Positions 1 through 9,017 of a DNA stretch of 64,000 bases are shown piece by piece. The position numbers and the translations under genes are program-made. The notes beneath the pieces were generated by a model. That model made no database searches. It was not told the origin of the DNA and saw only the letters and a program-made list of their open reading frames with translations. This DNA is from Plantimonas leprariae (lineage in GTDB: Bacteria; Pseudomonadota; Alphaproteobacteria; Rhizobiales; Rhizobiaceae), in contig NZ_VZDO01000011.1 in assembly GCF_008802405.1 (NCBI RefSeq), positions 62,001 to 126,000 on the forward strand, read 5' to 3'. Each line of letters starts with the position of its first letter. The stretch's first letter is position 1.

Positions 1-1133
1 TAAACCGTGTCGTGGAACTGCGTGTGGTCGAGCGTGGCGGGGTGCGCGCCGTAGCCGTCGCCGAAGGTGACGATCGCGGAGGGTTCCGGCGCGAAATGGC
101 CGGTGGGGTAGCCCTGGTCGTGGAAGGCGCCGTCATAGTCGCCGCCCGTCGCGCCGCCCGCATCGGCGGTGTCGGCGCCGGCGTGATGGGCCATGGCGTA
201 GATGTCCGAGCCGTCGCCGCCGGCGACGCTTTCCATGGTCATCCAGTTCGAGAAGTGATCGCTCGCGGTCCCCTCGGCGGCGGTCGCGTGCCAGCCGGTG
301 CCGTCGGCAAAGCCGTGGTCGGCCGTGCCGGCTTGGCTCCAGTTCGCCGTGCCGGAAGCGTCGTGCTGGGCGAGCGTGTCGTTGCCTGCACCGCCGATGA
401 TCGTCGAATGGCTGCCGAAGACGTCGGTCGCGCCGGCGTGGGGGGTGGCGGCCGAGCCGTCGAGCGTGTCGTGGCTCGGATGGGCGGCGGGCGTATCGGC
501 GCCGGTGTGAAGGGCCGCCGCGTCGGTTGCGCCGGGATCGGCGGCGTGCGCGCCGGCGAGCGTGTCGGTGCCGGGATGGCCGAAGGCGTCCGCGCCGCTC
601 GCCGCTCCTGCCGCCTGACCGCCTTCGGCATGCGTCGCGCCTGCGCCCGGAGCGAAGGGCGACGCCTCGCTGCCCCACAGGGTATCCATGCCGTTGCCGC
701 CGGCCAGCGTGTCGGCCGCGGCGCTCGGCGGAGTGGTGGCGCCGGTGCTCGCATGGGCCACCGCGCCCGCGTCGTTTGCAAGGGTGGACGCGGGAGTGGC
801 GGCGTGCGCGGATGCGTCGTCGGACGAGCCGGCGGCCGCGCTGTCGGTGCCGGCCGGCGCGGCGTCGCCGAGGCCGGAAATGTGGAACGCGTCGCCGCCG
901 TCATGCGCGGCGAGGCTCGCGCCGTTGTCGTGGGCGGGCGCATCGGCGGCGGGGTGCGTGTCGGCGGCCAGGGCTGCGGCCGGCGCGGCGTCGTGCCCGT
1001 CCGTTCCCTGCGCAGCGGCGCCGTGACCGTCGCCGAGCCCGAGATCGGCAAGAACGCGCTGGATATGGTCGGCGTCCTCGGCCGAAAGCGTCGAATGGCT
1101 GGAAGCCTCGGAGCTCGAATAGATCTCAGCCAC
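1..1133 (-). CDS. Low-complexity RTX-like protein, 3' end outside the window
   Basis: The frame is open from a GTG at 1133 (preceded by GAGGG) to the left edge, so at least 377 residues are encoded and the C-terminus is missing. The product is rich in Ala, Gly, Asp, Thr and His. It carries scattered repeats of the form DTLAGG, DTLWGS and GGAGNDTL, which resemble RTX calcium-binding nonapeptides but are degenerate. RTX proteins are normally exported by type I secretion through a C-terminal signal, which is not visible here. A PrtD/HlyD pair lies at 13-16 kb, so this protein is a candidate substrate (inference). No catalytic domain is recognised. Confidence 0.7.
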   Translation of the reverse strand, partial: MAEIYSSSEASSHSTLSAEDADHIQRVLADLGLGDGHGAAAQGTDGHDAAPAAALAADTHPAADAPAHDNGASLAAHDGGDAFHISGLGDAAPAGTDSAAAGSSDDASAHAATPASTLANDAGAVAHASTGATTPPSAAADTLAGGNGMDTLWGSEASPFAPGAGATHAEGGQAAGAASGADAFGHPGTDTLAGAHAADPGATDAAALHTGADTPAAHPSHDTLDGSAATPHAGATDVFGSHSTIIGGAGNDTLAQHDASGTANWSQAGTADHGFADGTGWHATAAEGTASDHFSNWMTMESVAGGDGSDIYAMAHHAGADTADAGGATGGDYDGAFHDQGYPTGHFAPEPSAIVTFGDGYGAHPATLDHTQFHDTV

Positions 1134-1190
1134 GGCGCGCCCTCACGGCGGCCGCCGCCTCCCGATCCGGGTCCGGGACGGGCCCTGCGG

Positions 1191-2060
1191 TCATGCGGCC
1201 CTTGCGTCGGGCTGGGTGCGCCGGAAGACGCGCAGGCGGTTCAGCGCCGGGGCGGCGTCGTTCTGGCCCTGGGGCGCGCCGGCTTCGCCCGCTTCGGCTG
1301 CCGCCGCGATGTCGAGGCGCAGGCCCACCAGCGGGTCGAGCGGCGAAGCGCCGACGAGCTCGATCTCGCGGCCGTTCCGCGCGATCGGCGAGGCGCCGAG
1401 GAACAGGGCCTCGCCGCGAAGTTCCAGATGGTCGGGGGCGTCGCCCCGCAGGCGGATGCGCAGGCCGATGAGCGGCATGCCCTTGCCGCGCGAGCCCGCA
1501 TAGGCGCCCGCCGGAACCCAGGCCGACCAGCCGCCCGTGCGGCCCGCCGTCGCGACCTGGTATTCGAGCGCGAGGGCACCGCCGATCGGACGGATCTCCA
1601 GACCCTCGATGCGCCCCGGCGCCTGCGGTCCGCCGATCCAGCTTCCGCGCCCGCCCGACACGTCGCCGCGGAGCGAAAGATGGGCGCGAACGAGGAACTC
1701 CCCGGCGCCGTCCGGCAGAGGGGAGCGCTCGGGGCCGCCCTTCGCCATCGCCGGGCGCGGCGCCTCGACGCGCGTGAGCGCCAGTTCCGCGTCGAGACTG
1801 CCGCCGGGAACGCTCGGACGCACCACGAGATGCAGCGTGCCCGGCTGTTCGGCCAGCACCACGAGGCCCTGGCCGGGTTCTGCGAGGACGCCGAACTCGG
1901 TGCCGGGGGCCGAAAGGATAGAGATGCCGGCGCTGGCATGAACGACGTCGACCACCGGAGCGGCGGCGAGCGCCAGCGCGAAGCTCGGATCGAAGCGATA
2001 GGTGAGGGTGTGGAGACCGCGTTCCACCGAAAGCGTCGCCGTGCGCTGCCCGTCGCTCAT
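1191..2060 (-). CDS. ChW-like (hydrophobic W repeat) domain protein
   Basis: About 289 residues from an ATG at 2060; an upstream in-frame ATG at 2075 adds only five residues. The middle of the protein (GGWSAWVPAGAYAGSRGKG followed by PLIGLRIRL) matches the pattern of the clostridial hydrophobic W domain, in which a GW..W..G..AGT.G segment precedes a beta strand. A second weaker copy (IEGLEIRPIGG) precedes it. ChW proteins are usually surface or exported proteins. There is no clear signal peptide. It lies 57 nt upstream of the RTX-like gene on the same strand and is divergent from the glycan operon, so the two may be co-transcribed. The function is unknown. Confidence 0.6.
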   Translation of the reverse strand: MSDGQRTATLSVERGLHTLTYRFDPSFALALAAAPVVDVVHASAGISILSAPGTEFGVLAEPGQGLVVLAEQPGTLHLVVRPSVPGGSLDAELALTRVEAPRPAMAKGGPERSPLPDGAGEFLVRAHLSLRGDVSGGRGSWIGGPQAPGRIEGLEIRPIGGALALEYQVATAGRTGGWSAWVPAGAYAGSRGKGMPLIGLRIRLRGDAPDHLELRGEALFLGASPIARNGREIELVGASPLDPLVGLRLDIAAAAEAGEAGAPQGQNDAAPALNRLRVFRRTQPDARAA

Positions 2061-2310
2061 CCTCGACCCCCGCAAGACGCGCGGGGCAATTCCCGGGCGC
2101 TCATTGAACTCTACCGGCAGGGCATGAGAAATGGGTTGAAGGATACGCTGAACGCGGCTTTAAGCGAAACGGTCGAGTTCGAGCGAACCGTTCGCCCCGC
2201 CGGCGCGCACTGCTGGCGCCAATTGTGGCGGCGGTTTGGCGCATACACCGCTTCGTAACGTTTTTAACTCCTAATCTCAGCGAGTTAGTCGGCATACGGG
2301 ATCCGGGGCG

Positions 2311-3153
2311 ATGATCCGCGGCAGTATCGAGTTCGCGTCGAGCGAGATCATTGAGGGCTGGATCTTCACGGAAGACGGCCGGGTGCGCGATCGGACCGTG
2401 CTGGCCTTCCAGAACGAGACCTGCGTCGGCGCCGGCAAGGTCGGAGCCTTCCGCGCGGACCTCGCGGATGCCGGCATGGGCGACGGCTATCTCGGCTTCT
2501 CCTTCCCCATCTCGGTGCCCGCCCCGGCGGTCGGCTCGATCGTCGTGAAGCTCGAAGGCTCGGACGCCATCCTCCTCCAGCGCGACGCCGCCGTGGTCCA
2601 CGGCGCGGCGGTGGTGCGGGGCCTCGGCCGGGCGGAGGTGCGCCAGCGCCTCGCGGCGCTGAAATGGGCGCTGAAGCATGGCCGCATCGCGCAGTCCGAC
2701 TTCGACTACCTGCGCATCCTCTGTAGCTTCGGCGTCTACGAGCGCGGCCTCGTGAAGCGCAACGGCGCGGAGGAAGCGGCGGTAGCCGAGCCTGCGGCGG
2801 CGGTCGCGGCGCATCTTCTGGAGGTCTATCTCGAAATGGAGGCGAGCGTCGCGACGCAGCGCGTGCGCGGGGCGGCGGACTTCAGGTCCGAACTCGCGCG
2901 GATCGCCGGGCGGCAGGATGGCGGCGCGCCGGTGGTGGCGGTTCATTCGAATGCCCGCGCGGTCTTGCGCGTCGTCGAAGGTTCGCATGTCGCCGACGCG
3001 GGCGAGGAGGGTGCGGGCCGCGTTGCGGGCCTCGTCGACTATCCGTTGTCGGCCACGAACCTCGTGATGCTCGACGCTAGGGCACGCTGCGAGATCGTCT
3101 TGCCGGAGGGTGGCTCGGTCGAGATCGTCTCCGCCAATCCGGCGCTGAACTGA
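2311..3153 (+). CDS. EGW-module protein of the glycan operon (paralogue 1)
   Basis: 280 residues and first gene of a long plus-strand operon. Residues 1-95 form a module (MIRGSIEF..IEGWIF, then AGMGDGYLGFSFPI, then a VKLEG strand) that is nearly collinear with the start of the protein at 6556. The rest is an alpha/beta region with no family I recognise. Similar EGW segments occur attached to alphaproteobacterial glycosyltransferases, so a role in glycan assembly or recognition is inferred. No signal peptide or membrane segment is visible. The upstream 250 nt are shared with the divergent gene ending at 1191 and should hold both promoters. Confidence 0.65.
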   Translation: MIRGSIEFASSEIIEGWIFTEDGRVRDRTVLAFQNETCVGAGKVGAFRADLADAGMGDGYLGFSFPISVPAPAVGSIVVKLEGSDAILLQRDAAVVHGAAVVRGLGRAEVRQRLAALKWALKHGRIAQSDFDYLRILCSFGVYERGLVKRNGAEEAAVAEPAAAVAAHLLEVYLEMEASVATQRVRGAADFRSELARIAGRQDGGAPVVAVHSNARAVLRVVEGSHVADAGEEGAGRVAGLVDYPLSATNLVMLDARARCEIVLPEGGSVEIVSANPALN

Positions 3154-3197
3154 CGCTGCGCGGCGTCGTCCCCGTTGCGCCTTCCGACGGCCCTTCC

Positions 3198-5285
3198 ATG
3201 TTTCCCGCCACCGCGACAGACGAGGTCCTGCCCGCCGCCGCTCCCCGCGACGATGCCGCCGGGCGCCCGCGCGGCGCGGTGGACGGCTTCGATCCTCTAA
3301 CCGGCATCGAGGGCTGGGCGCTGGCAGCGGGTGCGCCGGCGGATACGGTCCGGATCGAGCTGACGGTCGGCGCCGACGCCTTCGCCTTCGCGCAAACCGG
3401 ATTGCCGCGCCCGGACCTCGGGCCGGGAAGCCTCGCGGGTTTCCGCTTCGCGCCGGAAGTCTTCGCGCGGCTGGCCAAGCTCGCGCCGCATCGCGGCACG
3501 CTCGCGGTCGGCGTGCGGGTGGCGGACGCGGACCGCACGCTGCCAGCGGACTGCGCGCTGCCCGCGACGGTGGCAGAATGCGTCGCGGCCTGGCGGAGCG
3601 CCGTTCTCGGCGCGAAACGCTTCGACGAAGCGTCGCCGGCGAAGGGCGACCGCCTGCTGGCCCGCCTCTCCGCCTTCCGCCTCGAAGCGCAAAGCCTGGC
3701 GGGCAAACCCCTTCGCCCGTTCTCCGACAACGAGGTCGGCCGGATCGACGCGCTCCATCTCGCCTCCGAGGGCCAGCTCTGGTTCGTCGGCTCGATGAAG
3801 CGCGGGATGGAGCCGGAATTTCCGGCGGTGGTCGCGGACCGGCGCAAGATCCCGGCCGGCGTCGCGATCCTCCACTACGAGCGGCAGGACTTGCCGTTGA
3901 GCGAAGTCGGCGTCATCGGCGTAATGGACACGAGCTGGACGCCGCCGCCGGCGGCGGATGACGGCTTCGTCTATGTCGGGCGGAACGGGCAGTTTCACCT
4001 GCGCTACGGCGCCCATACGAAGCTCCTGCGCACGGAGGCCTTTCTCGCGGCCTATGGGCAGGTGCAGGCGGTGGCGGGCGGGCGGAATGCCGACGCGATC
4101 GCGGCGGTGCTGGGTTCGGCCGCGAACTGGCTGCCGGGCGCCGCCGCCGCCGCCGGCATCCTCGCGGAAGGCTCGGTGGACCGCCTTCTCGCCGTGCCCG
4201 GCTTCGGCTGCATCGCGGAAGGCTGGGCCGTCAGCCCGGCGCGGCGGGTGGAGACCTTCCACCTGAAGATCGGCGACTGCGTGATGGTGGCCGACGACGC
4301 GGCGACCGAATTCCGCGCGAGGCCCGACCTCCAGTCCGCCTTTGGGGGCGGGGCGTCTGTCACGCAGCGTGCCGGCTTCGTCGCGGTGCTGCGCGGGGCG
4401 CTTCCCGCGAGCACCGGCGGCGCACCGCTCCTGCGCATCGTCCACGCCGACGGGTCGATGGCCGTGTCGCGGGTCGAGCCGAAAGCCTTGCGGCTGCTCG
4501 ATTTCGTCGCCGACGGCGAGGAACTGCTGCGGCTCTATCCCTCGCTGCGCCACGAGCCCTTCTATCCGGCCCTCCTCGATGCCGTGCGGCGGATGCTGGA
4601 CGCGCGGGCCGCCGAGCCGCTGGCGTTCGGTGCGCCGATGGCGGCCCGGCGCCTGATCGTGATCCGGCTGCCGGCGGAGCGCAGCAACCTTCGCCTCGTC
4701 TTCGACCGCCTCGCGCGGCACCTGCCCGACCTCGACGCGAGCATCGGCGTCGCGCTCGTTGCCGACCAGGGCGCCGGGCGCTCCGAAGCGCTCCTCCAGT
4801 TCCACGAGCTGAAAGCCCGCGTCGCGACGCCCTTGTCGCTCTTCGCGCTGCCGCACGAATTCGACGCGGTGGACGAACTGCCCTTCATCCTGACACGGCT
4901 CGGCGCGGAGCGCTTCGTCCATGTCGGGCGCGGCGTGGTCCTCACCGCGGAAGGCTGGCGCGAGGCGGCGACGAGCCTTTTCCGGCGCGGCCATTTCGTC
5001 GACCGCTTCGAGATCGTCGACGAGAACGGCCTGCCCGACCGCGTCGACGGCGCGCTGTCGGCCGCTTGCTTCGGCTGGAGCGTGCCGGCGCTCCTCGGCT
5101 GGAGCCTCGACGCGCCGCGCTTCCTGCGCGGCGTCTTCGGCGGCAACGCCTTGCCGGAAACGCCGGGCTTCGATCGCGTGCTCCCCGCCTGCGCCGCGCG
5201 GATCGAGCGGGCGAAGCCCTCGCGCCTCGCCGACATGATCGACGCGGACCTGGCGCTGGCCGGCTCCCGAAAGGATGCGGCATGA
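3198..5285 (+). CDS. Large EGW-module protein, possible glycosyltransferase-related
   Basis: 695 residues with at least two EGW modules: one near residues 25-110 (GIEGWALAAG) and one near residues 325-420 (IAEGWAVSP). The C-terminal 200 residues (from RLIVIRLPAE) have the alternating strand-helix look of a nucleotide-sugar-binding fold, but no DxD motif I can assign with confidence. It is separated from the previous gene by 44 nt and shares an ATGA overlap with the following GT4 gene, so all are translated together. Function unknown. A glycosyltransferase or a scaffold for the glycosyltransferases are both possible. Confidence 0.6.
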   Translation: MFPATATDEVLPAAAPRDDAAGRPRGAVDGFDPLTGIEGWALAAGAPADTVRIELTVGADAFAFAQTGLPRPDLGPGSLAGFRFAPEVFARLAKLAPHRGTLAVGVRVADADRTLPADCALPATVAECVAAWRSAVLGAKRFDEASPAKGDRLLARLSAFRLEAQSLAGKPLRPFSDNEVGRIDALHLASEGQLWFVGSMKRGMEPEFPAVVADRRKIPAGVAILHYERQDLPLSEVGVIGVMDTSWTPPPAADDGFVYVGRNGQFHLRYGAHTKLLRTEAFLAAYGQVQAVAGGRNADAIAAVLGSAANWLPGAAAAAGILAEGSVDRLLAVPGFGCIAEGWAVSPARRVETFHLKIGDCVMVADDAATEFRARPDLQSAFGGGASVTQRAGFVAVLRGALPASTGGAPLLRIVHADGSMAVSRVEPKALRLLDFVADGEELLRLYPSLRHEPFYPALLDAVRRMLDARAAEPLAFGAPMAARRLIVIRLPAERSNLRLVFDRLARHLPDLDASIGVALVADQGAGRSEALLQFHELKARVATPLSLFALPHEFDAVDELPFILTRLGAERFVHVGRGVVLTAEGWREAATSLFRRGHFVDRFEIVDENGLPDRVDGALSAACFGWSVPALLGWSLDAPRFLRGVFGGNALPETPGFDRVLPACAARIERAKPSRLADMIDADLALAGSRKDAA

Positions 5286-6559
5286 GGATCGACCCGGTTC
5301 CCGGGCGCGGGCGTGCGCGCCGCCTCCTTCCCGACCGCATCGCGGTGATCTCGCATTCCCATCCCTCGCTCTCGAAGGGCGGCGCGGAGATCGCGGCCTT
5401 CGCGCTCTACAAGGGGCTGCGGCAGATCGGGGTGGACGCGATCTTCGTCGGCGCCTGCAACGCGGCCGACCGCAACCGGCTGGCGCTCGGCGACCGCAAC
5501 GAGTTTGCCGTATTCACCGAGAACGAGCGCTACGACCACCTCTACCACGTCGCGCCGCGCGGGACCGAGGACCAGCTCGTCGCGATCCTTCGCGCCGAGC
5601 GGATCGGGCTCGCGAACTTCCACCACTTCTTCAATCTCGGGCTGAACGCGCTCCGGGCCGCCAAAGTCCTGCCGGGCACCGCCGCAATTCTGACGATCCA
5701 CGAGTTCCTGGCGCTCTGCCACAATCACGGGCAGATGATCACCCGCCCGGCGCAGGTTCTGTGCGAGCGCCCGTCCGGCGACGGCTGCACCGCCTGTTTC
5801 CCGGACGTCTCGCGCATGCAGTTCGCGATGCGGAAGGAAACGATGCTGGACAGCTTCGGCGATTTCGCCGGCTTCGTGTCGCCGAGCCGCTTCCTCGCCG
5901 AGCGCTTTATCGAATGGGGCCTGCCGGCGGAGCGCACCACCGTCATCGAGAACGGCCTCCTCTCGCTTCCGGAGAACACGCGGGGGCCGAAGAACGGCGA
6001 CACCTGGACCTTCGGCTTCTTCGGGCAGATCAACCCGTTCAAGGGCGTCGACGTGATCCTCGACGCGGCCGACCTCGTCGCGCGCGACGAGGCGCTGAAA
6101 GCGAAGCTGCGCATCCGCATCCACGGCAACCTCATTGGGCAAAGCTCCGAATTCGGCGAGCGGTTCGACAAGGCCTTGAAGAGCCATTCCTTCCTCACCT
6201 ACGCGGGCGCCTACAACAACGCCGCCGTGCACCGGCTGATGGGCGAATGCGACTATGTGCTGATCCCGTCGAAATGGTGGGAGAACTCGCCGGTGGTGAT
6301 CCAGGAGGCCTATGCGGCGGGCGCGCCGGTGATCTGCACGGGCATCGGCGGCATGGCGGAAAAGGTGCGCGACGGCGTGTCGGGCCTCCATTTCCGTCTC
6401 GGCGATGCGGGCGACCTCGTCCGCGCGATGAAGCTCGGCGCCGATCCCCGCAACGCCGCGACGCTGCGCGCCGGCCTGCCTGCCCCAACCGGCGCGGCGG
6501 CGATGGCCGAGCGCTATCTCGCCTTCTTCGCGTCCATGCTGGCGGTGGCGGGCCCATGA
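5282..6559 (+). CDS. GT4-family glycosyltransferase
   Basis: 425 residues, starting at the ATG that overlaps the previous stop (ATGA). The N-terminal half has the HSHPSLSKGGAE opening typical of GT-B donor/acceptor domains. The C-terminal half has a GFFGQINPFKGVDVIL segment and the EX7E-type donor-site motif ENSPVVIQEAYAAG near residue 345. It transfers a sugar from an activated donor in the cytoplasm. It resembles the protein at 16163 over its whole length (LTLHDFAAICHN and LTIHEFLALCHN in the two). The next gene starts inside its stop codon. The sugar specificity cannot be read from the sequence. Confidence 0.88.
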   Translation: MRIDPVPGRGRARRLLPDRIAVISHSHPSLSKGGAEIAAFALYKGLRQIGVDAIFVGACNAADRNRLALGDRNEFAVFTENERYDHLYHVAPRGTEDQLVAILRAERIGLANFHHFFNLGLNALRAAKVLPGTAAILTIHEFLALCHNHGQMITRPAQVLCERPSGDGCTACFPDVSRMQFAMRKETMLDSFGDFAGFVSPSRFLAERFIEWGLPAERTTVIENGLLSLPENTRGPKNGDTWTFGFFGQINPFKGVDVILDAADLVARDEALKAKLRIRIHGNLIGQSSEFGERFDKALKSHSFLTYAGAYNNAAVHRLMGECDYVLIPSKWWENSPVVIQEAYAAGAPVICTGIGGMAEKVRDGVSGLHFRLGDAGDLVRAMKLGADPRNAATLRAGLPAPTGAAAMAERYLAFFASMLAVAGP

Positions 6560-7380
6560 TCCGGGGCCACATCGACTTCGTGTCGCGGACGCGCGTCGAG
6601 GGCTGGATCGCCTCGGACCGGCTGAACCTCACCGGCGCGCGCGTCCTCGCCTTCGTGGACGAGGCCTGCATCGGCGGCGGCACCGTGGACCGGTTCCGAC
6701 AGGATCTGGCGGATGCGGGGCTCGGCGACGGCGTCGCCGGCTTTCGCTTCCCGATCGCCCCGGAGCCCTGGCACGACACGCGTGTCCTCGACGTGCGGCT
6801 CGAAGGCGGCAGCGTCCTCCTGAAGCAGGGAGAGGCGTGCCTCGCCCCGCGCGGGGCGGTGGGCGAGGACCGCAAGCGGCAGGGGCGCGATCCCGCGACG
6901 CTCGCCTGGATGCGCGCGCGCGGCTGGCTCGATCAGGGACACTACGAGGCGCTGCGGCTCCTCGCCGAGTTCGGCGTCTATGCGCAACCCCTGCGCTTCT
7001 CCGCCAAGGCGTTGAGCGAGGCGGCGCGCTGCGACGAGGCGGCGCTCGCGGCGGCCGACATCGTGGAACTGCACCTTCTCCAACCGGCGGAACTCGAGAT
7101 CCGCGAGGATCTCGGCGCGGCGGATCTTCTTGCGATCGGCCAGGGCCTGCGCGCGGCCTTTCCCCACGTCGCCCCCGTGATCGGGCTGTGGGCAGAGCGG
7201 CGGCGCGAGATCGACGTGGTGGAAGGCGCGCATACGAGCGGCGCGCCGCTCGCGGCCGGCGGCGGCATCCGCCACGCCTTCGGCGGCCGCGACCTCCTGA
7301 TGCTCGATCTCGACGGGCGCTTCACATTGCGCGACGACGGAGCCTTCGCCGCCTTCGTGCCGGCGCGGCCGGGAACCTGA
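6556..7380 (+). CDS. EGW-module protein of the glycan operon (paralogue 2)
   Basis: 274 residues from an ATG overlapping the stop of the GT4 gene (ATGA). It is a clear paralogue of the protein at 2311. Both open with MIRG.I.F, have VEGW/IEGW, a DLADAG.GDG..GF.FPI block and a V.LEG strand near residue 90, and then share a weaker C-terminal region (RARGWLDQGHYEALRLLAEFG compares with the first copy's HGRIAQSDFDYLRILCSFG). The duplication within one operon suggests two related structural or enzymatic roles in making the same glycan. No known family is recognised. Confidence 0.65.
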   Translation: MIRGHIDFVSRTRVEGWIASDRLNLTGARVLAFVDEACIGGGTVDRFRQDLADAGLGDGVAGFRFPIAPEPWHDTRVLDVRLEGGSVLLKQGEACLAPRGAVGEDRKRQGRDPATLAWMRARGWLDQGHYEALRLLAEFGVYAQPLRFSAKALSEAARCDEAALAAADIVELHLLQPAELEIREDLGAADLLAIGQGLRAAFPHVAPVIGLWAERRREIDVVEGAHTSGAPLAAGGGIRHAFGGRDLLMLDLDGRFTLRDDGAFAAFVPARPGT

Positions 7381-7386
7381 CCGGCC

Positions 7387-8133
7387 ATGCTCGCCGAATG
7401 CCCCCGGCCGCTCGGCGGCGAGGTCATGGCCTCCCGCATCTATTCGCCCTTCAGCTATCCGCTGCCGCGCCGCGCCCGGATCGTGCCGGTCGTGTCGATC
7501 GAGGCGGAGCGGCTCGTCGCGACCTTTCCCCTCGTTTGGCGGCGCGGCGTCAGCGGGCCGGAACTTTGCGTGCTCCGCACCCTCATGGAGGACGGCACCG
7601 GCTTCGTCGCCGGCAGCGACCGCGCCCTCGCGCTCCTGCCGCTGATTTTCCAGGCCTATCCGCTGCTGCTTCCTTCTGACACGGCACTCGCGCCCTCCGG
7701 CAATCCGCGCCTCCTCGATGTCGCCGTGGCAGACGCGCCGACGGATGCTGGCGCGCCGCTCGCCGGGCCGGATGGGCGGCCGACGCGCGCCACCGAGCTT
7801 CGCCTGAAGGCGCTGGAAATCTTCGAGCGCGACTTCACCCGGACGCTCGCCCTCGGGGTGGCGCTGGAAACGCACGGGCTGCTGGAGCCCTGGCCGCTCG
7901 GCTTCGATCTCGGGCTCGGCCGGCGTTGCGACATCGACGATCTCCTGGTGGTGCCGACAAGCGCCTTCGACGGTCCGCGGCTCGCGCCGGTGCTGGCCGA
8001 ATTCGGCATCGCCGCCGCCAAACTCCTGGCGATGCACCGCCTGTCGCTGTTCCGGGCCGGCCCGCTGGTCGGCGCGGCGCGGGCCGCCGTCGCCGCGACC
8101 GTCGCGCCTCCGGCAGCCGCGGCGCGCCGATGA
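7387..8133 (+). CDS. SapC-like family protein 1
   Basis: 248 residues; an internal ATG at 7426 (MASRIYSPF) is an equally good start and would give 235 residues. The block with ATFPLVWRRG, then GTGFVAGSDRALALLPLIFQAYPLLL, fits the SapC-like family (named after a Campylobacter S-layer-associated gene), in which a short beta-rich core ends in an R.YPF motif. It overlaps the next SapC-like gene by ATGA. The family has no settled biochemical function. Here it sits between glycosyltransferases, which points to surface-layer or glycan processing. Confidence 0.6.
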   Translation: MLAECPRPLGGEVMASRIYSPFSYPLPRRARIVPVVSIEAERLVATFPLVWRRGVSGPELCVLRTLMEDGTGFVAGSDRALALLPLIFQAYPLLLPSDTALAPSGNPRLLDVAVADAPTDAGAPLAGPDGRPTRATELRLKALEIFERDFTRTLALGVALETHGLLEPWPLGFDLGLGRRCDIDDLLVVPTSAFDGPRLAPVLAEFGIAAAKLLAMHRLSLFRAGPLVGAARAAVAATVAPPAAAARR

Positions 8134-9017
8134 CCGACGGCCGCATTCCGCTCGGCCTCGTGGCGCACCGGCGGCTCGGTCCCCAGACGGATTTCCGCTT
8201 CGCGCCGTTTCTCCGCTGGGCGCGGCTGAACGACACCGAATACCATCTGTCCGCCCATCACCTTGCGCTCGCCGCGCGGGCGGAGGACGGCACGCTGCGG
8301 CTCGGCGCGATCCTCGACCCCAGCTATCCCGCCGCGCCGCAGATCGACGGCGCGGGCCGCTGGCGGCTCGGCTACCAGCCGATCGCGCTGCGCACCTGGC
8401 CCTTCGTCCTCGGCGCGGCCACGTCCGACCGCCCGGTCGACGGTCTCGAAGTGCTGCCCGGCTCTACCCGCATCGCGACGGAGGGCGCACCGATCTGCAT
8501 CGAGCCGGCGACTGGCGCGCTCGGGCCGGAAATGAACGCCATCCGCAACACGCTTCTGATGCTGCGGGAGGGCGGCGAGCGGCTCGGCCGCGCGCTGGAA
8601 CTCCTGCGCATCGCGAACGTGCTCGTGCCGCTGCGGGGCGCGGACGGCGCAGCGTCGGAGTTCCTCACCGTCGATGCTGGCCGCTTCAACGCGCTGGAGC
8701 CGATGGCGCTTGCGGCCCTGGCGCGCGAATCCTTCCTGGCCCTCGACCTCGCCGGCGCGATGCTCTTCTCCCGCCGGCATCTCGACGCCAAGCGCATGCC
8801 CGTGCCCGAGAAGGCACCGGTGGAAGCCGCCGAAACGCCGGCGACCCGCGCCGACCCGATGGATTTCGTGCTGGCGGGGCTGGAAGCGATGAACTTCGCG
8901 CTCGACGCCAGCGATCTTTTCGATCCGCGCGATCCGGCGATCGACTGGCGCGAATTCGCGCCGCCTCCGCCGCCGGACCTGGGCAACGAGGCGACCCACG
9001 GCGCGCAGCCGCCGTGA
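8130..9017 (+). CDS. SapC-like family protein 2
   Basis: 295 residues from an ATG overlapping the previous stop. It has the same core as its neighbour: EYHLSAHHLALAARAEDG, RLGAILDP, then GYQPIALRTWPFVL. It then has a longer C-terminal tail ending in a proline-rich stretch (APPPPPDL). Two divergent SapC-like proteins side by side suggest a heterodimer (inference). The stop overlaps the GTG of the following glycosyltransferase. No signal peptide or transmembrane segment is visible, so it is probably cytoplasmic. Confidence 0.6.
   Translation: MTDGRIPLGLVAHRRLGPQTDFRFAPFLRWARLNDTEYHLSAHHLALAARAEDGTLRLGAILDPSYPAAPQIDGAGRWRLGYQPIALRTWPFVLGAATSDRPVDGLEVLPGSTRIATEGAPICIEPATGALGPEMNAIRNTLLMLREGGERLGRALELLRIANVLVPLRGADGAASEFLTVDAGRFNALEPMALAALARESFLALDLAGAMLFSRRHLDAKRMPVPEKAPVEAAETPATRADPMDFVLAGLEAMNFALDASDLFDPRDPAIDWREFAPPPPPDLGNEATHGAQPP

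Noticed and set aside
12-2258. Very long plus-strand open frame (about 750 codons)
   Set aside because: It is antisense to two minus-strand genes and full of Arg, Gly and Ala runs. In GC-rich DNA long antisense frames are common. The minus strand shows recognisable RTX-like and ChW motifs.
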